DNA of 64,000 nucleotides from JALZEG01 sp046263255 (GTDB lineage: Bacteria > Actinomycetota > CADDZG01 > WHSQ01): assembly GCA_046263255.1 (NCBI GenBank), contig JBHELD010000026.1:1-64000 (forward strand). Reading direction: 5' to 3'. Under the pieces are notes generated by a model, which worked only from the letters and a program-made list of their open reading frames with translations, searched no databases and was not told where the DNA came from. Numbering within the stretch: position 1 is the stretch's first letter; every line of letters begins with the position of its first letter. A program made the position numbers and the translations under genes. This document shows, one piece after another, positions 24,101 through 32,352 of the stretch.

Positions 24101-25852
24101 GCCCTGCAGGGACTGCTGGACGTCGACGATCTGGCCGACGACCGGGTTGCCGTTGGCGTCGGTGATCGTGACGGTGAACTCGTTGCAGGTCCCCGCGGGA
24201 GCGCTGTCGGTGTCGGGGGTCATCGCGAGAGCGAAAGCGGCGCCCGACCACGTCTTCGTGACGTCGTCGAACGGCTCGCCCTGGTCGAAGATCCCGTTGT
24301 TGTTCGAGTCGGCGAAGACGCGGACCGTGTCCGTGCCGGCGTTCTGGCCGGTGTACGAGCACTCGTGCGTCTGAGACTCGCCGGGACCGAACGTGATGCC
24401 CGGGCCGGCCGTGTTGTCCTGGACGCAGTTGATCTCGGCCTGAACCTGGTTCTGCTGGTTCGGGCTGCCCGGCCGGATGTCGGCGCGGATCGGCGTGCTC
24501 GTCGTCGGCTGGTTGTTCGCGCCGCCGGCGAAGACACCGATCGTGTGCTGCGTGCCGACCGGGTTCGTGTCCGTCTCCGGCTCTGCGTTCACCTGCGTCG
24601 CCGGCACGGGAGCCGGAGCCTGCCACGACTTCAGCATGACGTCGGTCTCGTCGTTGTCGCCGTCCGCCCCCGGAGCCTCGTTGTCGCACTCGCCGCCGTC
24701 CTCCGGCCCGCCTGCCGGGGCGAACTGGTCGTCGTCACCGTCGTGGCTTATCCACGCGCAGATGACGTCGGTCGCGTTGTTCGCGTCGAACCCGGCCTGG
24801 TCGGTGTACTGCGCGTTGCAGTTGTTGTTCGTCGTCGGGTTGTTGCTCGGGCACTCGAAGTCACGGAAGCCGGGCGTCAGGTTCGCGTTCGGCCCCGAGA
24901 TGATCTCGAAGTCGATCAGCTGCTCTTCGGGCAGCTGGATCGCGTTGCCGGAGGCGTCGGTGAAGACGCAGTTGATCTGATGCGTGGTCTGGCTCGGGTT
25001 CGTATCGCTCTCCGGGGTGCAGTCGAGGCGAGCGGGCCGCTGCCACGTCTTCAGCACGACGTCCGCGTCGTCGGCGTCGTCGGTGCCGCCCTGGCCGGCC
25101 TCGGTCGCGCAGTCGGCGTCGTCGACGTCGTCGTTGGCGTCCTCGTCGACGAAGAAGCAGACCTCGTCGGTGCCGGGGTTGTTGCCCGTCCACGTGAACG
25201 TGCACTGCCCCGCGGCGGACTCGCCGGCGTCGCAGATGTTGTTCGCGTCGGCGGGAGCCCCCGACTCGTTACCGCCCGGGTCGTTGGGGCTGCCGGCGAG
25301 GAACTCGGCGTCGATCTGCCCACCCTGGACGGTCCCGTTGGCGTCACTCATCGTGCACGTGACGGTGTGCGTGAAGCCCTCGGGGTTCGTGTCGGCATCC
25401 GGCGTGCAATCCACGCGGATGTCGCCCTGCGCGACCCAGACCTTCTGGACCTGGTCGTTGGGCTCGTTGGCCTGGAAGACGTCGTCGTTGAAGTTGCCTT
25501 CCTCGTCGGACCACACGTTGATCGTGTCGGTGCCGGCCGTGGCGCTCGAGTACGTGTACGCGCACTGGAACGGCGCCTGGGCGTCCGTCTGACACTCGAA
25601 GTCCGAGGGATCGCCGCCGGGATCGCCCGGCCCCTGAACGTCGAAGTTCACCTCTTGACCTGCGTTGCTCGTGGTCGCCGTGACCGTGTGCTGGCTCCCG
25701 ACCGCGTTGCGGTCGTTCTCCGGCTCCGCGTCCACGGTCGTGTGGGTCGCGAGAGCGGCACCCGTCAACGGCACCACGAGAGCAAACAGAACCATCAGCG
25801 ACGTCAGAATCGCCAATGACCTCTTGCTCGCGTTGCTTCGCACTACTGACAA
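21197..25852 (-). CDS. Giant exported protein with about ten Ig-like modules
   Basis: 1551 residues, the longest in the window. The start is a TTG (25850-25852) exactly six bases after AGGAGG, the same layout as the 1-2809 gene. The signal peptide ends near ALA. About ten Ig-like modules follow at 100-150 residue spacing, each starting with an AEPExDTNPxGTxH-like phrase and ending in KTW, KVW, KSW or KDW. Near the C-terminus an Asp-rich calcium-type segment (CDDGLDNDGDDLIDFGEDPGC, split here at positions 1440-1465) precedes a beta-sandwich (VVFGRVRAPG, RRVSGRWVTKK) and a basic tail, RHRR. The end matches the 19262-20338 protein. No enzyme motif or sortase site. Likely an extended rod-like surface or matrix protein; role inferred from architecture. 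Confidence 0.92.
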   Translation of the reverse strand: MSVVRSNASKRSLAILTSLMVLFALVVPLTGAALATHTTVDAEPENDRNAVGSQHTVTATTSNAGQEVNFDVQGPGDPGGDPSDFECQTDAQAPFQCAYTYSSATAGTDTINVWSDEEGNFNDDVFQANEPNDQVQKVWVAQGDIRVDCTPDADTNPEGFTHTVTCTMSDANGTVQGGQIDAEFLAGSPNDPGGNESGAPADANNICDAGESAAGQCTFTWTGNNPGTDEVCFFVDEDANDDVDDADCATEAGQGGTDDADDADVVLKTWQRPARLDCTPESDTNPSQTTHQINCVFTDASGNAIQLPEEQLIDFEIISGPNANLTPGFRDFECPSNNPTTNNNCNAQYTDQAGFDANNATDVICAWISHDGDDDQFAPAGGPEDGGECDNEAPGADGDNDETDVMLKSWQAPAPVPATQVNAEPETDTNPVGTQHTIGVFAGGANNQPTTSTPIRADIRPGSPNQQNQVQAEINCVQDNTAGPGITFGPGESQTHECSYTGQNAGTDTVRVFADSNNNGIFDQGEPFDDVTKTWSGAAFALAMTPDTDSAPAGTCNEFTVTITDANGNPVVGQIVDVQQSLQGAGNEPGETRELSFCDPPAGPNPTTPGGPTQFTDVQNNPTGTGQPGAQTTVHAEVGPTNNQGQVTFGITINDVPQGQTATVNVRSWIDTAPGGDNDVFNAGEPTDTSVKTWTPGGAGSVTALNAEPETATNPIGTSHQVTVQLTPALPGVTPNSIIANNAQGRQAGDVANPNAGNSPNATGGATFNAYNCTPSNNQGVSTCTFADPGQPGPTGTDTIVFYVNQAGGGTPGPDASEPQDAVQKTWTPGPQGLNLDVQCAGMGTNDDQDVGEQGGNEPGAGIPDCTNPLSDSDEVFTAIVTNPNQNNVGVANIRVDFQFGAITSGGNNTANDATLNATGGGQIGTNPNTLRTFCITDATGRCTVTLNNATPAAGDTIEVVGTISGQTSPPGIATDGATKQWQSGVVNQGGTITLSPSAATNQVNTQHTVTATVRNQFGQPVQGASVDFRITNGPNAGLSSLDVVTDATGNATFTYSSPNTGTDTIMACTEAGGTENDTCNQGTGGNLNQGAGGEPTAIANKTWQTGPVTTNAVGLDMDADDVGGCELGSATDANRETTAQNTINPTPGGALAAGNFHRICAAAFQTNQVGNQGRLAGAQITFTIQGPGRIFAPNANGQCNTNAQPAAGTTVTVAADNNGIAFACLYSQQVGRTTVTATSGTPAQTATGTKDWVVSPNTARFIQLCHGDIAGTTCVTGEQSNEPGDEHEMTARVTDAQGNPVANVPVQFRETGPGIFTPQGGSSATVNTDANGLAAVLLTSDVEGTSTIVAEIDPGNTTARQAGANNDECEAPAGTNNQPAAGNCISQTLTKVWDDIPPDIPECDDGLDNDGDDLIDFGEDPGCIDDNDNSELPVNLPPTEVRHDRSISIRFQDGTGARNNGLVVFGRVRAPGFPDCRSAVPVNVQRRVSGRWVTKKTTTTNRRGRYAVEIFDQASRYRAVAPRFEILDEDLNELHICRKAIKVKRHRHRR

Positions 25853-26058
25853 TCCGCACCTCCTCTGGTGACGGTCGTTCCTTCCCTCCCTGGCACGTGC
25901 TTGGAGCGCGGATCCTGCTCCGATTGAGTTCAACGGCTTATCCTCATGGAAGTTGCTCGCCCTACTTGGATTTCGAGACACCAAAACCGGCCGGGGCCTC
26001 CCAACCCGGACCGTCGTCGCCGCTCGTTTTTCGACTGCCTAATCTGATACCAGAAAAT

Positions 26059-27600
26059 TCATTGCGTCGTGAGAACGACGCTCTCTGCTATCAGCGTCTG
26101 CGCCGAGCAGTCTAGGGCCAATTCGATGCGGATGGAACCGTTGGCGGGAAGCCCCGCAGAGTCTGCGGCGGTGCCGCCGCTCCCGTAGCTTCCATTAAAA
26201 GTCAGACGAACCTCGTTGGTGCCTGTATTGCTTTGGCCCACCAAGACACCACCACCGGAGTAGTTGACCGAGAACCCCTTCTTCTGCACGGTGAACTCAG
26301 TCTCGAACCTCGACCCCGTCTTCAGGCGGAGGTTGATCGGATAGGAGCCCTCGTGGTCGGAGATCTCCGCCGTCATCGTCTGCTGGACGGTCAGGTTGCT
26401 GCAGTCGACGCGCGCGCTGTTCGACGCCGGCGCGCGCCGCGTGGGCGTCTGCCCCTGCTGGAAGTAGAGCTCGGGCAGGAACTGTGCCGGCGTCGGGCTC
26501 GTCTCCTTCGGCGTCATCGTCCCGGACGGCGGGGGCGGGCTGGCGCTTGCGGGAGCGGGCGAGGGCGAGGGCGAGGGTGACGCGGCCGGCGTCGGCGAGG
26601 CCGCGGGCGGAGCAGTGGGCGCGTCGGTCGGAGGAGCCGTGGGCGGGGCCGGCGCGCTGGGCGAGCCTGGAGGGGCCGCATCCTCACGCGGAGGCGCCGG
26701 CACGGCAAGCTCTGCGGCGCCGTCGACGACTGTGGCCGCGACGGCATCGCGGGCCTCGGGCTGAGAGAACGGAGCAGGGACTGCCCCGGGAGCCGCCAGC
26801 GCCGCGCCGCCGAGGATGGCGGTCGCCACGGAAGGAACCACCCTCTCGACGACGAACGACCCGCACTGCTGCAGGAACCCGGTGCACACGGAGGCGATCG
26901 GCGCGCTCTGCGACGCGACGGCGTGCGTCGCCTGCTCCTTGACTGCGACGTCGACCTCGCGGAAGCGGTGGAGGAGCCGCGCCGGCACGAGCATCTCGAC
27001 GAGAGGCGTCCACGACCTGCGGAAGCCCTTGCGCGCGCGGTGGATGAGCGCCTTCACCTGGCACTCCGTCATCCCGAGGACGACACCGACCTCGGCGTAC
27101 GAGAGTCCCTCGAAATCGCGCAGCACGATCGCCGCGCGGTGCAGCGGCGGGAGCCCCAGGAGGACCTTGCGGACCCTGCGGCTCTCGGCGTTGCGGACGG
27201 TCACGGCCTCGGGGTCGGAGTCGGCGCCCGACGAGAGGAGGTCGAGCTCGAGATCCTCGACCGGAGTCGCTTCGACGGGGCGACGCGAGCGGGCGCGGAT
27301 CTGGTCGAGGCAGACGTTCGTCGCGATCCGCGTGATCCACGCGCCGAGCTGGTAGCGGCCGTTGAACTTGCCGAGCGCCGTGTAGACGCGCAGGAACGTC
27401 TCCTGCGCGGCCTCCTGCGCGTCCTCGGGCTTGCCGAGCATGCGCCGGCACACGCGCCGGACGCGTTCTTCGTGGCGTTCGTAGATGACCTGGTACGCAC
27501 CCTTCTCCCCGCGCTGGAACGCCAGCGCCATCTCCTTGTCGTCCGCGGAGGCGGGAGGAAGGTCCTCGACCAGCGAGTCGTCAGCGAAGGGAGCGGTCAT
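26059..27600 (-). CDS. ECF sigma factor fused to a membrane segment and exported-type C-terminal domain
   Basis: 513 residues from an ATG. Sigma region 2 is at about 30-105 (YERHEERVRRVCRRMLG, AWITRIATNVCLDQIR) and region 4 at about 140-195 (LPPLHRAAIVLRDFEGLS, with the helix-turn-helix). A conserved-looking linker (195-245) leads to a hydrophobic segment (250-273, VPSVATAILGGAALAAPGAV), then a 100-residue Pro/Ala/Ser/Thr linker and a C-terminal beta-rich domain (395-513). Ordinary ECF factors stop near residue 200. Fused ECF groups with transmembrane and outer domains are known in Actinomycetota, so this is probably a membrane-tethered factor sensing the exterior. It lies directly upstream of the giant Ig-like gene on the same strand but has its own terminator. 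No separate anti-sigma gene is adjacent. Confidence 0.85.
   Translation of the reverse strand: MTAPFADDSLVEDLPPASADDKEMALAFQRGEKGAYQVIYERHEERVRRVCRRMLGKPEDAQEAAQETFLRVYTALGKFNGRYQLGAWITRIATNVCLDQIRARSRRPVEATPVEDLELDLLSSGADSDPEAVTVRNAESRRVRKVLLGLPPLHRAAIVLRDFEGLSYAEVGVVLGMTECQVKALIHRARKGFRRSWTPLVEMLVPARLLHRFREVDVAVKEQATHAVASQSAPIASVCTGFLQQCGSFVVERVVPSVATAILGGAALAAPGAVPAPFSQPEARDAVAATVVDGAAELAVPAPPREDAAPPGSPSAPAPPTAPPTDAPTAPPAASPTPAASPSPSPSPAPASASPPPPSGTMTPKETSPTPAQFLPELYFQQGQTPTRRAPASNSARVDCSNLTVQQTMTAEISDHEGSYPINLRLKTGSRFETEFTVQKKGFSVNYSGGGVLVGQSNTGTNEVRLTFNGSYGSGGTAADSAGLPANGSIRIELALDCSAQTLIAESVVLTTQ
26064..26081 (-). terminator. Hairpin overlapping the 3' end of the sigma-factor gene
   Basis: GCGTCGT / ACGACGC, seven base pairs with a four-base loop, ending three bases before the stop codon. 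On the minus strand it is followed by AATGAATTTT, giving a weak T-tract. Confidence 0.5.
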
Positions 27601-27774
27601 GCAGTCCTCATCTACGCCTCAGACTGACACCCGCGAGCGCCCGTCTGAATAGTCCAAAAGGACCAAATCCGGCGCGGCGTTCACCGCTGCCGCTCGGACC
27701 TGCCTTTCCTCATCAACCGATAACGCCGCCCCTGCGTTTTCGTTGCGCGCTCGCCGAGAAATCCGCCGGTCGCG

Positions 27775-28908
27775 TTACTCGGTCCGCAAGAGCGAGACGC
27801 CTTCGGTCCACGAGGTGACGATCTTGCACGACGATTGGTTCCCGACGGGGCAGTGCTTCGCCTGGAAGAGGGCGCGCTTGGGATCGAGCAAGGCCGCGAA
27901 CACGATGGACTCGTTGTCGACCGACCACAGGACGCTCCCGGTCGCGCCCGACGTCGCGTCGACCGTCTCCGGCCGGGGGTCCTCCGGCGAGAACGTCACT
28001 ATGCGCGTCGGCTCGTCCTTCTTGTTCCCCTTCCGCGCCGCCGGCTTCAGACCGACCACGGCGGCGACGCGCGACGAGTCGTGCGCCCAGGCCCCCTCGA
28101 GAAGCTGGTAATCGCCGACGTCCACGGCGATCCTCGCGTCGCCGAGCTCGCCGCCCTCGATCGAGATGAGCTCGGTCTTCTTCGCGTTCGTCTTCACGAC
28201 CCATCGCCCGTCCGGCGACGCGTCCCAGTACTGGCTCGCCGGCATCCCGAGCTCGTCCCGTTCGTCGTCCAGCGTGACGCTGATCGTCCTCGCGGGATCG
28301 TCGAAGTCGCTGACGAGGATCACGTCGCCGGCCCAGCCGAGGATCGAGTACCTGCCCGGGTCGAGGAGCTCGGACTCCTCCCCGGTAGACGCTTCGACGA
28401 CGCCGATCCGGCTCTCGCCGGGGCAGCTCTCCCCCTGGCAGTCGCGCGGGTCAACGGGTCGCAGGAACGCGACGTGCGTGCCGCTCGGGTTCCATACCGG
28501 AGCCACGCCCGCGCCGTATTTGTCCTTCGCGTCGCTCTCCAGGTCGTACAGATGCAGCACCGGCTCCGCCGCGAAGTCGTCGTCGCCCGACTGTTTCGAC
28601 GTTACGTAGGCGATCCAGTGCGATCCGGGAGAGGGGTAGACGCTCGGGCTCGGCACGACACCGGCGGGCTCCTCGGAGTCGTTCTGGAGGTTTCGGCGGA
28701 TGAGCGAGGTGCCGCTGAGATACAGCACCTCGTCGGGGCCGCCCGCAAGCGTCGATGCCGCGTTCCCTCCGCCGGCGGTGGAACCGCCGGCGCCGTTGCC
28801 GCCGTCGTCGTCACCGCCCAGGAAGACGAACAGGACGACCGCGATCGCAACCGCCCCGACCAGCCCCGCCGCGATGAGGGCGACGAGCGATCGTTCGTTG
28901 AAGCGCAC
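27775..28908 (-). CDS. Membrane-anchored TolB/WD40-like beta-propeller protein
   Basis: 377 residues from a GTG. A single N-terminal transmembrane helix (residues 8-30, LVALIAAGLVGAVAIAVVLF) is followed by a Gly/Asp/Ser linker. The outer part has propeller-type repeats of the TolB/PD40 kind, visible as SPGSHWIAYV, NPSGTHVAFL, SPDGRWVVK and HDSSRVAAV. Such domains usually mediate protein-protein contacts. It lies between the M15 peptidase (81 bases upstream) and the fused sigma factor (174 bases downstream), all on the minus strand, so a shared envelope role is plausible. No enzymatic residues are visible. Confidence 0.8.
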   Translation of the reverse strand: MRFNERSLVALIAAGLVGAVAIAVVLFVFLGGDDDGGNGAGGSTAGGGNAASTLAGGPDEVLYLSGTSLIRRNLQNDSEEPAGVVPSPSVYPSPGSHWIAYVTSKQSGDDDFAAEPVLHLYDLESDAKDKYGAGVAPVWNPSGTHVAFLRPVDPRDCQGESCPGESRIGVVEASTGEESELLDPGRYSILGWAGDVILVSDFDDPARTISVTLDDERDELGMPASQYWDASPDGRWVVKTNAKKTELISIEGGELGDARIAVDVGDYQLLEGAWAHDSSRVAAVVGLKPAARKGNKKDEPTRIVTFSPEDPRPETVDATSGATGSVLWSVDNESIVFAALLDPKRALFQAKHCPVGNQSSCKIVTSWTEGVSLLRTE

Positions 28909-28989
28909 TTGGGGGACACCACCTTCGGTCTCGACCGACTCCAGGGGAGGTCGGCCACCATAGCGGCCTTCCGAAGCAACGGCAGACGC

Positions 28990-29967
28990 CTAGTCGAGCC
29001 CCAGGAGGTCGTCGTTCTCGCCGGCGTCCTCGAACGCCTCGACCTCGGTCGAGTCGGGCACGACCGAGCCGGCGCCCGGCAGAGCCCCGGCGACCGCGCG
29101 CAGAACCGTTGCACCGAGGCGCGCGATCGTCTTCTGCCGGCGCGTGACGGTCTCGCCCCAGCAGGGGAGCCCGTCGTCGGCGAGGTGACGCCCCCGGGCG
29201 TCGCTCTTCGGCCACCACCAGAACCGCGTAGTGCCGGAAGCGGCGTTCTCGACGCGGATGTCGAGGTGGTTGTGGGTCAACGAGCTGTAGCAGCCGACTC
29301 CCGAGAACTGGCTCGTCATCGACAGCTCTCGCGCCGTGCGGTTGTCGGTCTCGGCGACGCGGCTGTCCGCCGCGGTCCCGTACATGTGCTGCGACGTCCC
29401 CGCGCCTCCGATGCAGTCGTTGTAAGCGACGCTGCGGAAGCCCGAGTTGATGCCGATCGGGTGACTCCCTGTCTTCGCGCGCAGCGCTTCCAATCTCCAC
29501 ATGAGACGCCGGACGTTCCTCTTCACGACGACGGGAGCGACCGCGCCTCCTCCGAACGTGCCCGCATACGCGTTGGCCTTCGCCGAGCATCCCGGGTTGC
29601 GGTTCTGCACGAACTCCGACCAGTCGAAATGGACCGTCGACCCGTCGCCGTCCTCGAGCGCGTTCAGCTTCTCGAGCACTCCGGGGCCCGCCACCCCGTC
29701 GGCCTTCATCTCGTGGAACCGCTCGAACGCCTTCACGGCGCGTGCCGTCTTGCGGCCGAAGACGCCGTCGATCCCCATCTCGGTCTGGTCGTCGCGCGGG
29801 AACCACCCCGCGACGCGGACCTGCAGCGCACGGACGTCCGGCCCCTCGTCGCCCGGCTTCAGCGTCCTCGTGAAGTCGTACGCGAGCGCGGCGGAAGGCG
29901 CCAGCAACGAGGCCGCGAGCGCCATCGCAAGCGGCGCGAGAAGGCGTCGGAAGAGGGGCGTTCCCAT
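28990..29967 (-). CDS. Secreted peptidoglycan-binding M15A-type peptidase
   Basis: 325 residues with a signal peptide (1-29, ending ALA). A peptidoglycan-binding PG_binding_1 domain occupies about 38-105 (GPDVRALQVRVAGWF, DGVFGRKTARAVKAFE). The catalytic domain follows at about 115-255, with zinc and active-site motifs of the M15A/peptidase D-Ala family: SGFRS, SQHMYGTAADSR (His and Asp zinc ligands) and THNHLDIR (catalytic and third zinc-ligand His). It should cut wall peptide cross-links or stems outside the membrane. A C-terminal tail of about 70 residues is basic then acidic with no recognised domain. It is divergent from the response-regulator gene at 30077. Confidence 0.9.
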   Translation of the reverse strand: MGTPLFRRLLAPLAMALAASLLAPSAALAYDFTRTLKPGDEGPDVRALQVRVAGWFPRDDQTEMGIDGVFGRKTARAVKAFERFHEMKADGVAGPGVLEKLNALEDGDGSTVHFDWSEFVQNRNPGCSAKANAYAGTFGGGAVAPVVVKRNVRRLMWRLEALRAKTGSHPIGINSGFRSVAYNDCIGGAGTSQHMYGTAADSRVAETDNRTARELSMTSQFSGVGCYSSLTHNHLDIRVENAASGTTRFWWWPKSDARGRHLADDGLPCWGETVTRRQKTIARLGATVLRAVAGALPGAGSVVPDSTEVEAFEDAGENDDLLGLD

Positions 29968-30076
29968 ACAGCAGAGATCGGCGGCCGCGCCGGGCGACCT
30001 TGAATCACAAGAACCTCCCGGCCGGGGCTAAAAAACCCTCCTCCGGGGGGTCAACCGCCCGGCGTATCATCCCTGC

Positions 30077-30742
30077 ATGGCTTCCGGGCAGCCCATCCGC
30101 GTCGCGCTCGTCGACGACCACGACCTCCTGCGCAGGGGGATCAAGACGATGCTCGAGACCGAGGCCGACATAGAGGTCGTCGGAGAGGGGTCGGACGGGA
30201 CCGAGGCCCTCGGCCTGGTCGAGCAGCACCTTCCCGACGTCGTCCTCGTCGACGTCATCATGCCGACGAAGGACGGCATCGAGGCGACGCGGGAGATCAA
30301 GGACGCCTTTCCGAACGTCGGCGTGGTCGTGCTCTCCGGCCACGACGAGCAGCGGTTCGTCTTCGACGCGCTGAAGGCCGGCGCGTCGGGATACCTGCTC
30401 AAGACGGCCGACCTCGAGCAGGTGATCCTCACGGTCCGCGCCGTCGCCAAGGGCGAGGCTCTGATCGATCCCAACCTCGCGACGCAGGTCCTCACCCAGT
30501 TCCAGAGCTACCAGGAAGAAGAGGTCGCAGACGTCTACCAGCCGCTGACGCCCCGCGAGCGCGAGATCCTCCAGCTGATGAGCGAGGGGCTCCCGAACAA
30601 GACGATCGCGAGCCGGCTCTCGATCTCCGAGCGGACGGTCACCACGCACGTTGCGAACATCTACGCCAAGCTCCACGTGAACAACCGCGTGTCGGCGATC
30701 CAGGAAGCGATGCGCCGGCGCATCCTCGACTACAACCCCTGA
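30077..30742 (+). CDS. NarL/FixJ-type response regulator
   Basis: 221 residues. The receiver domain (8-125) has DD at 13-14, phosphoacceptor D59 (VLVDVIMP) and conserved Lys in YLLKTADL. The LuxR-type helix-turn-helix (155-215) contains LTPREREILQLMSEG and the recognition-helix region SERTVTTHVANIYAKL. No histidine kinase lies beside it, so it is an orphan in this window. Its stop is only ten bases before selA, which has no obvious ribosome site of its own, so the two are probably cotranscribed and coupled. What signal it answers is unknown. Confidence 0.95.
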   Translation: MASGQPIRVALVDDHDLLRRGIKTMLETEADIEVVGEGSDGTEALGLVEQHLPDVVLVDVIMPTKDGIEATREIKDAFPNVGVVVLSGHDEQRFVFDALKAGASGYLLKTADLEQVILTVRAVAKGEALIDPNLATQVLTQFQSYQEEEVADVYQPLTPREREILQLMSEGLPNKTIASRLSISERTVTTHVANIYAKLHVNNRVSAIQEAMRRRILDYNP

Positions 30743-30752
30743 CGCCGCTGCG

Positions 30753-32132
30753 ATGAGCGGCTCCGGCGAACTGAACGAGCGCATGCGGGCGCTGCCCTCG
30801 ATCGACCGCGTGATGGGGCTCCTCGACGACCTGCCGCCGCGCGCCGCGGCGTCGCTGGCACGTCGCGCCGTCGAGGCCGCGCGCCGGCACATGAAAGAGG
30901 AGGGGGCCGAAGCGCCCCCGGCCGAAGAGCTCGCCGCTTCCGCCCGGCGGCTCGCGGAGGACGACCGGCTGGCGCGACTGATCCCGGTGATCAACGCGAC
31001 GGGAGTACTCGTCCACACGAACCTCGGGCGCGTCCCGCTGGGAGCGGAGCAGCTCGACGCGGTGACCGCGGTGGCGGGTGGCTACTCGAACCTCGAGTAC
31101 GACCTCCGCGGGGGCCGGCGCGGGAGCAGGTACGCGCACGCGCGTGCGCTCGTCGCGGACCTCTCGGGGGCGGAGGACGCGCTCGTCGTGAACAACTGCG
31201 CGGCCGCCGTCCTGCTCGTCCTGTCGACGCTGTGCGCGGGACGCGACGTCCTGATCAGCAGGGGCGAGCTCGTCGAGATCGGCGGCGAGTTCCGCATACC
31301 CGACGTCATGGCGGCTTCGGGGGCGTGCCTGGTCGAGGTCGGGACGACGAACCGCACCCACCTCGCCGACTTCGAGAGGGCGATCACCCCGGCCACCGCG
31401 GCGATCCTGAAGGTCCACCCCTCGAACTACCGGATGGTCGGGTTCACCGCGTCCGTAGCCGAACGCGATCTCGGGCGGCTCGCCCGCGGCCGGGGGTTGA
31501 CGTTCGTTCACGACCTGGGATCGGGGCTCGTAGCGGACCCGCCGTGGGGCGCACGCGACGAGCCGCTCGTACCGGAGGCGGTCGCCGAGGGCGCGGACCT
31601 CGTCACTTTCTCGGGGGACAAGCTCCTCGGAGGCCCGCAGGCGGGCGTGATCGCGGGCCGGGCCGACCTGGTGCAGCGTCTGGCGAAGAACCCGCTCCTG
31701 CGGGCGCTGCGAGTCGACAAGATGACGCTCGCGGCGCTGCAGGCCACTCTGCTCGCGTACCTCGAGGGCCGCGCTGGCTCCCTGCCGCTGTGGGAGCTCG
31801 CGGGCGCGGCCCCCGAGACGCTGGAGGAGCGGGCGCGGGCGATCGCGTCGGCGCTCGAGGGCCGGGCGCCCCGGGGGGTGAAGCTCGAGGCCGTGCCGAC
31901 GCGGGCGGTCACCGGCGGCGGCTCGCTGCCGGGTGCCGACTTCGCCTCCTGGGCGGTCGCGGTGCGGCACCCGGAGAGGGGGCCGCAGGACCTCGCGGCC
32001 CGGTTGCGGCGGGGCCGCATGCCGGTGGTGGGGAGGATCGACGACGACGTGCTGCTGCTCGATCTGAGGGCCGTGCCGCGGGAGGACGACCACCTGCTGA
32101 CGGAGGCGCTCGCGGGGGCGCTGGCCTACTAA
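30753..32132 (+). CDS. selA: L-seryl-tRNA(Sec) selenium transferase
   Basis: 459 residues, normal SelA length. SelA is the PLP enzyme that turns Ser-tRNA(Sec) into Sec-tRNA(Sec) using selenophosphate. Visible landmarks are the N-terminal helical region, INATGVLVHTNLGR near residue 80, YSNLEYDL, the PLP lysine K290 in FSGDKLLGGPQAG, and the C-terminal small domain. The ATG at 30753 has no clear Shine-Dalgarno and follows the response-regulator stop by ten bases, suggesting translational coupling. selB is 3.6 kb downstream on the same strand; selD and selC are not in the window. Confidence 0.96.
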   Translation: MSGSGELNERMRALPSIDRVMGLLDDLPPRAAASLARRAVEAARRHMKEEGAEAPPAEELAASARRLAEDDRLARLIPVINATGVLVHTNLGRVPLGAEQLDAVTAVAGGYSNLEYDLRGGRRGSRYAHARALVADLSGAEDALVVNNCAAAVLLVLSTLCAGRDVLISRGELVEIGGEFRIPDVMAASGACLVEVGTTNRTHLADFERAITPATAAILKVHPSNYRMVGFTASVAERDLGRLARGRGLTFVHDLGSGLVADPPWGARDEPLVPEAVAEGADLVTFSGDKLLGGPQAGVIAGRADLVQRLAKNPLLRALRVDKMTLAALQATLLAYLEGRAGSLPLWELAGAAPETLEERARAIASALEGRAPRGVKLEAVPTRAVTGGGSLPGADFASWAVAVRHPERGPQDLAARLRRGRMPVVGRIDDDVLLLDLRAVPREDDHLLTEALAGALAY

Positions 32133-32352
32133 CCCCGCCGAACGCCGCCGTTTCGGTGACGCTACGCAACGGGCCAATCGCGCCTCGCGACCGAGCGTCC
32201 GGGTGTTTCTAGAAGGAAATTCAGTTTCCTGGAAGGTTTGGGCAGAACGAGCAGGATTTCGGTTGGTTTGCCCCGAAATCGTCCCGCTGGCGAGGAATGC
32301 CCTTGCTCCGCTTTCGCGGAAGCGGTCGTCGTGAACAAAGAAGGAGGGCGGG

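Noticed and set aside
1..25852. Sortase (LPXTG) anchoring of the Ig-like proteins
   Set aside because: No LPXTG-type motif followed by a helix and basic tail is visible at any complete C-terminus.
32133..32352. Second riboswitch or SECIS element downstream of selA
   Set aside because: Only a short hairpin (32214-32230) is visible; none of the known conserved cores was seen.
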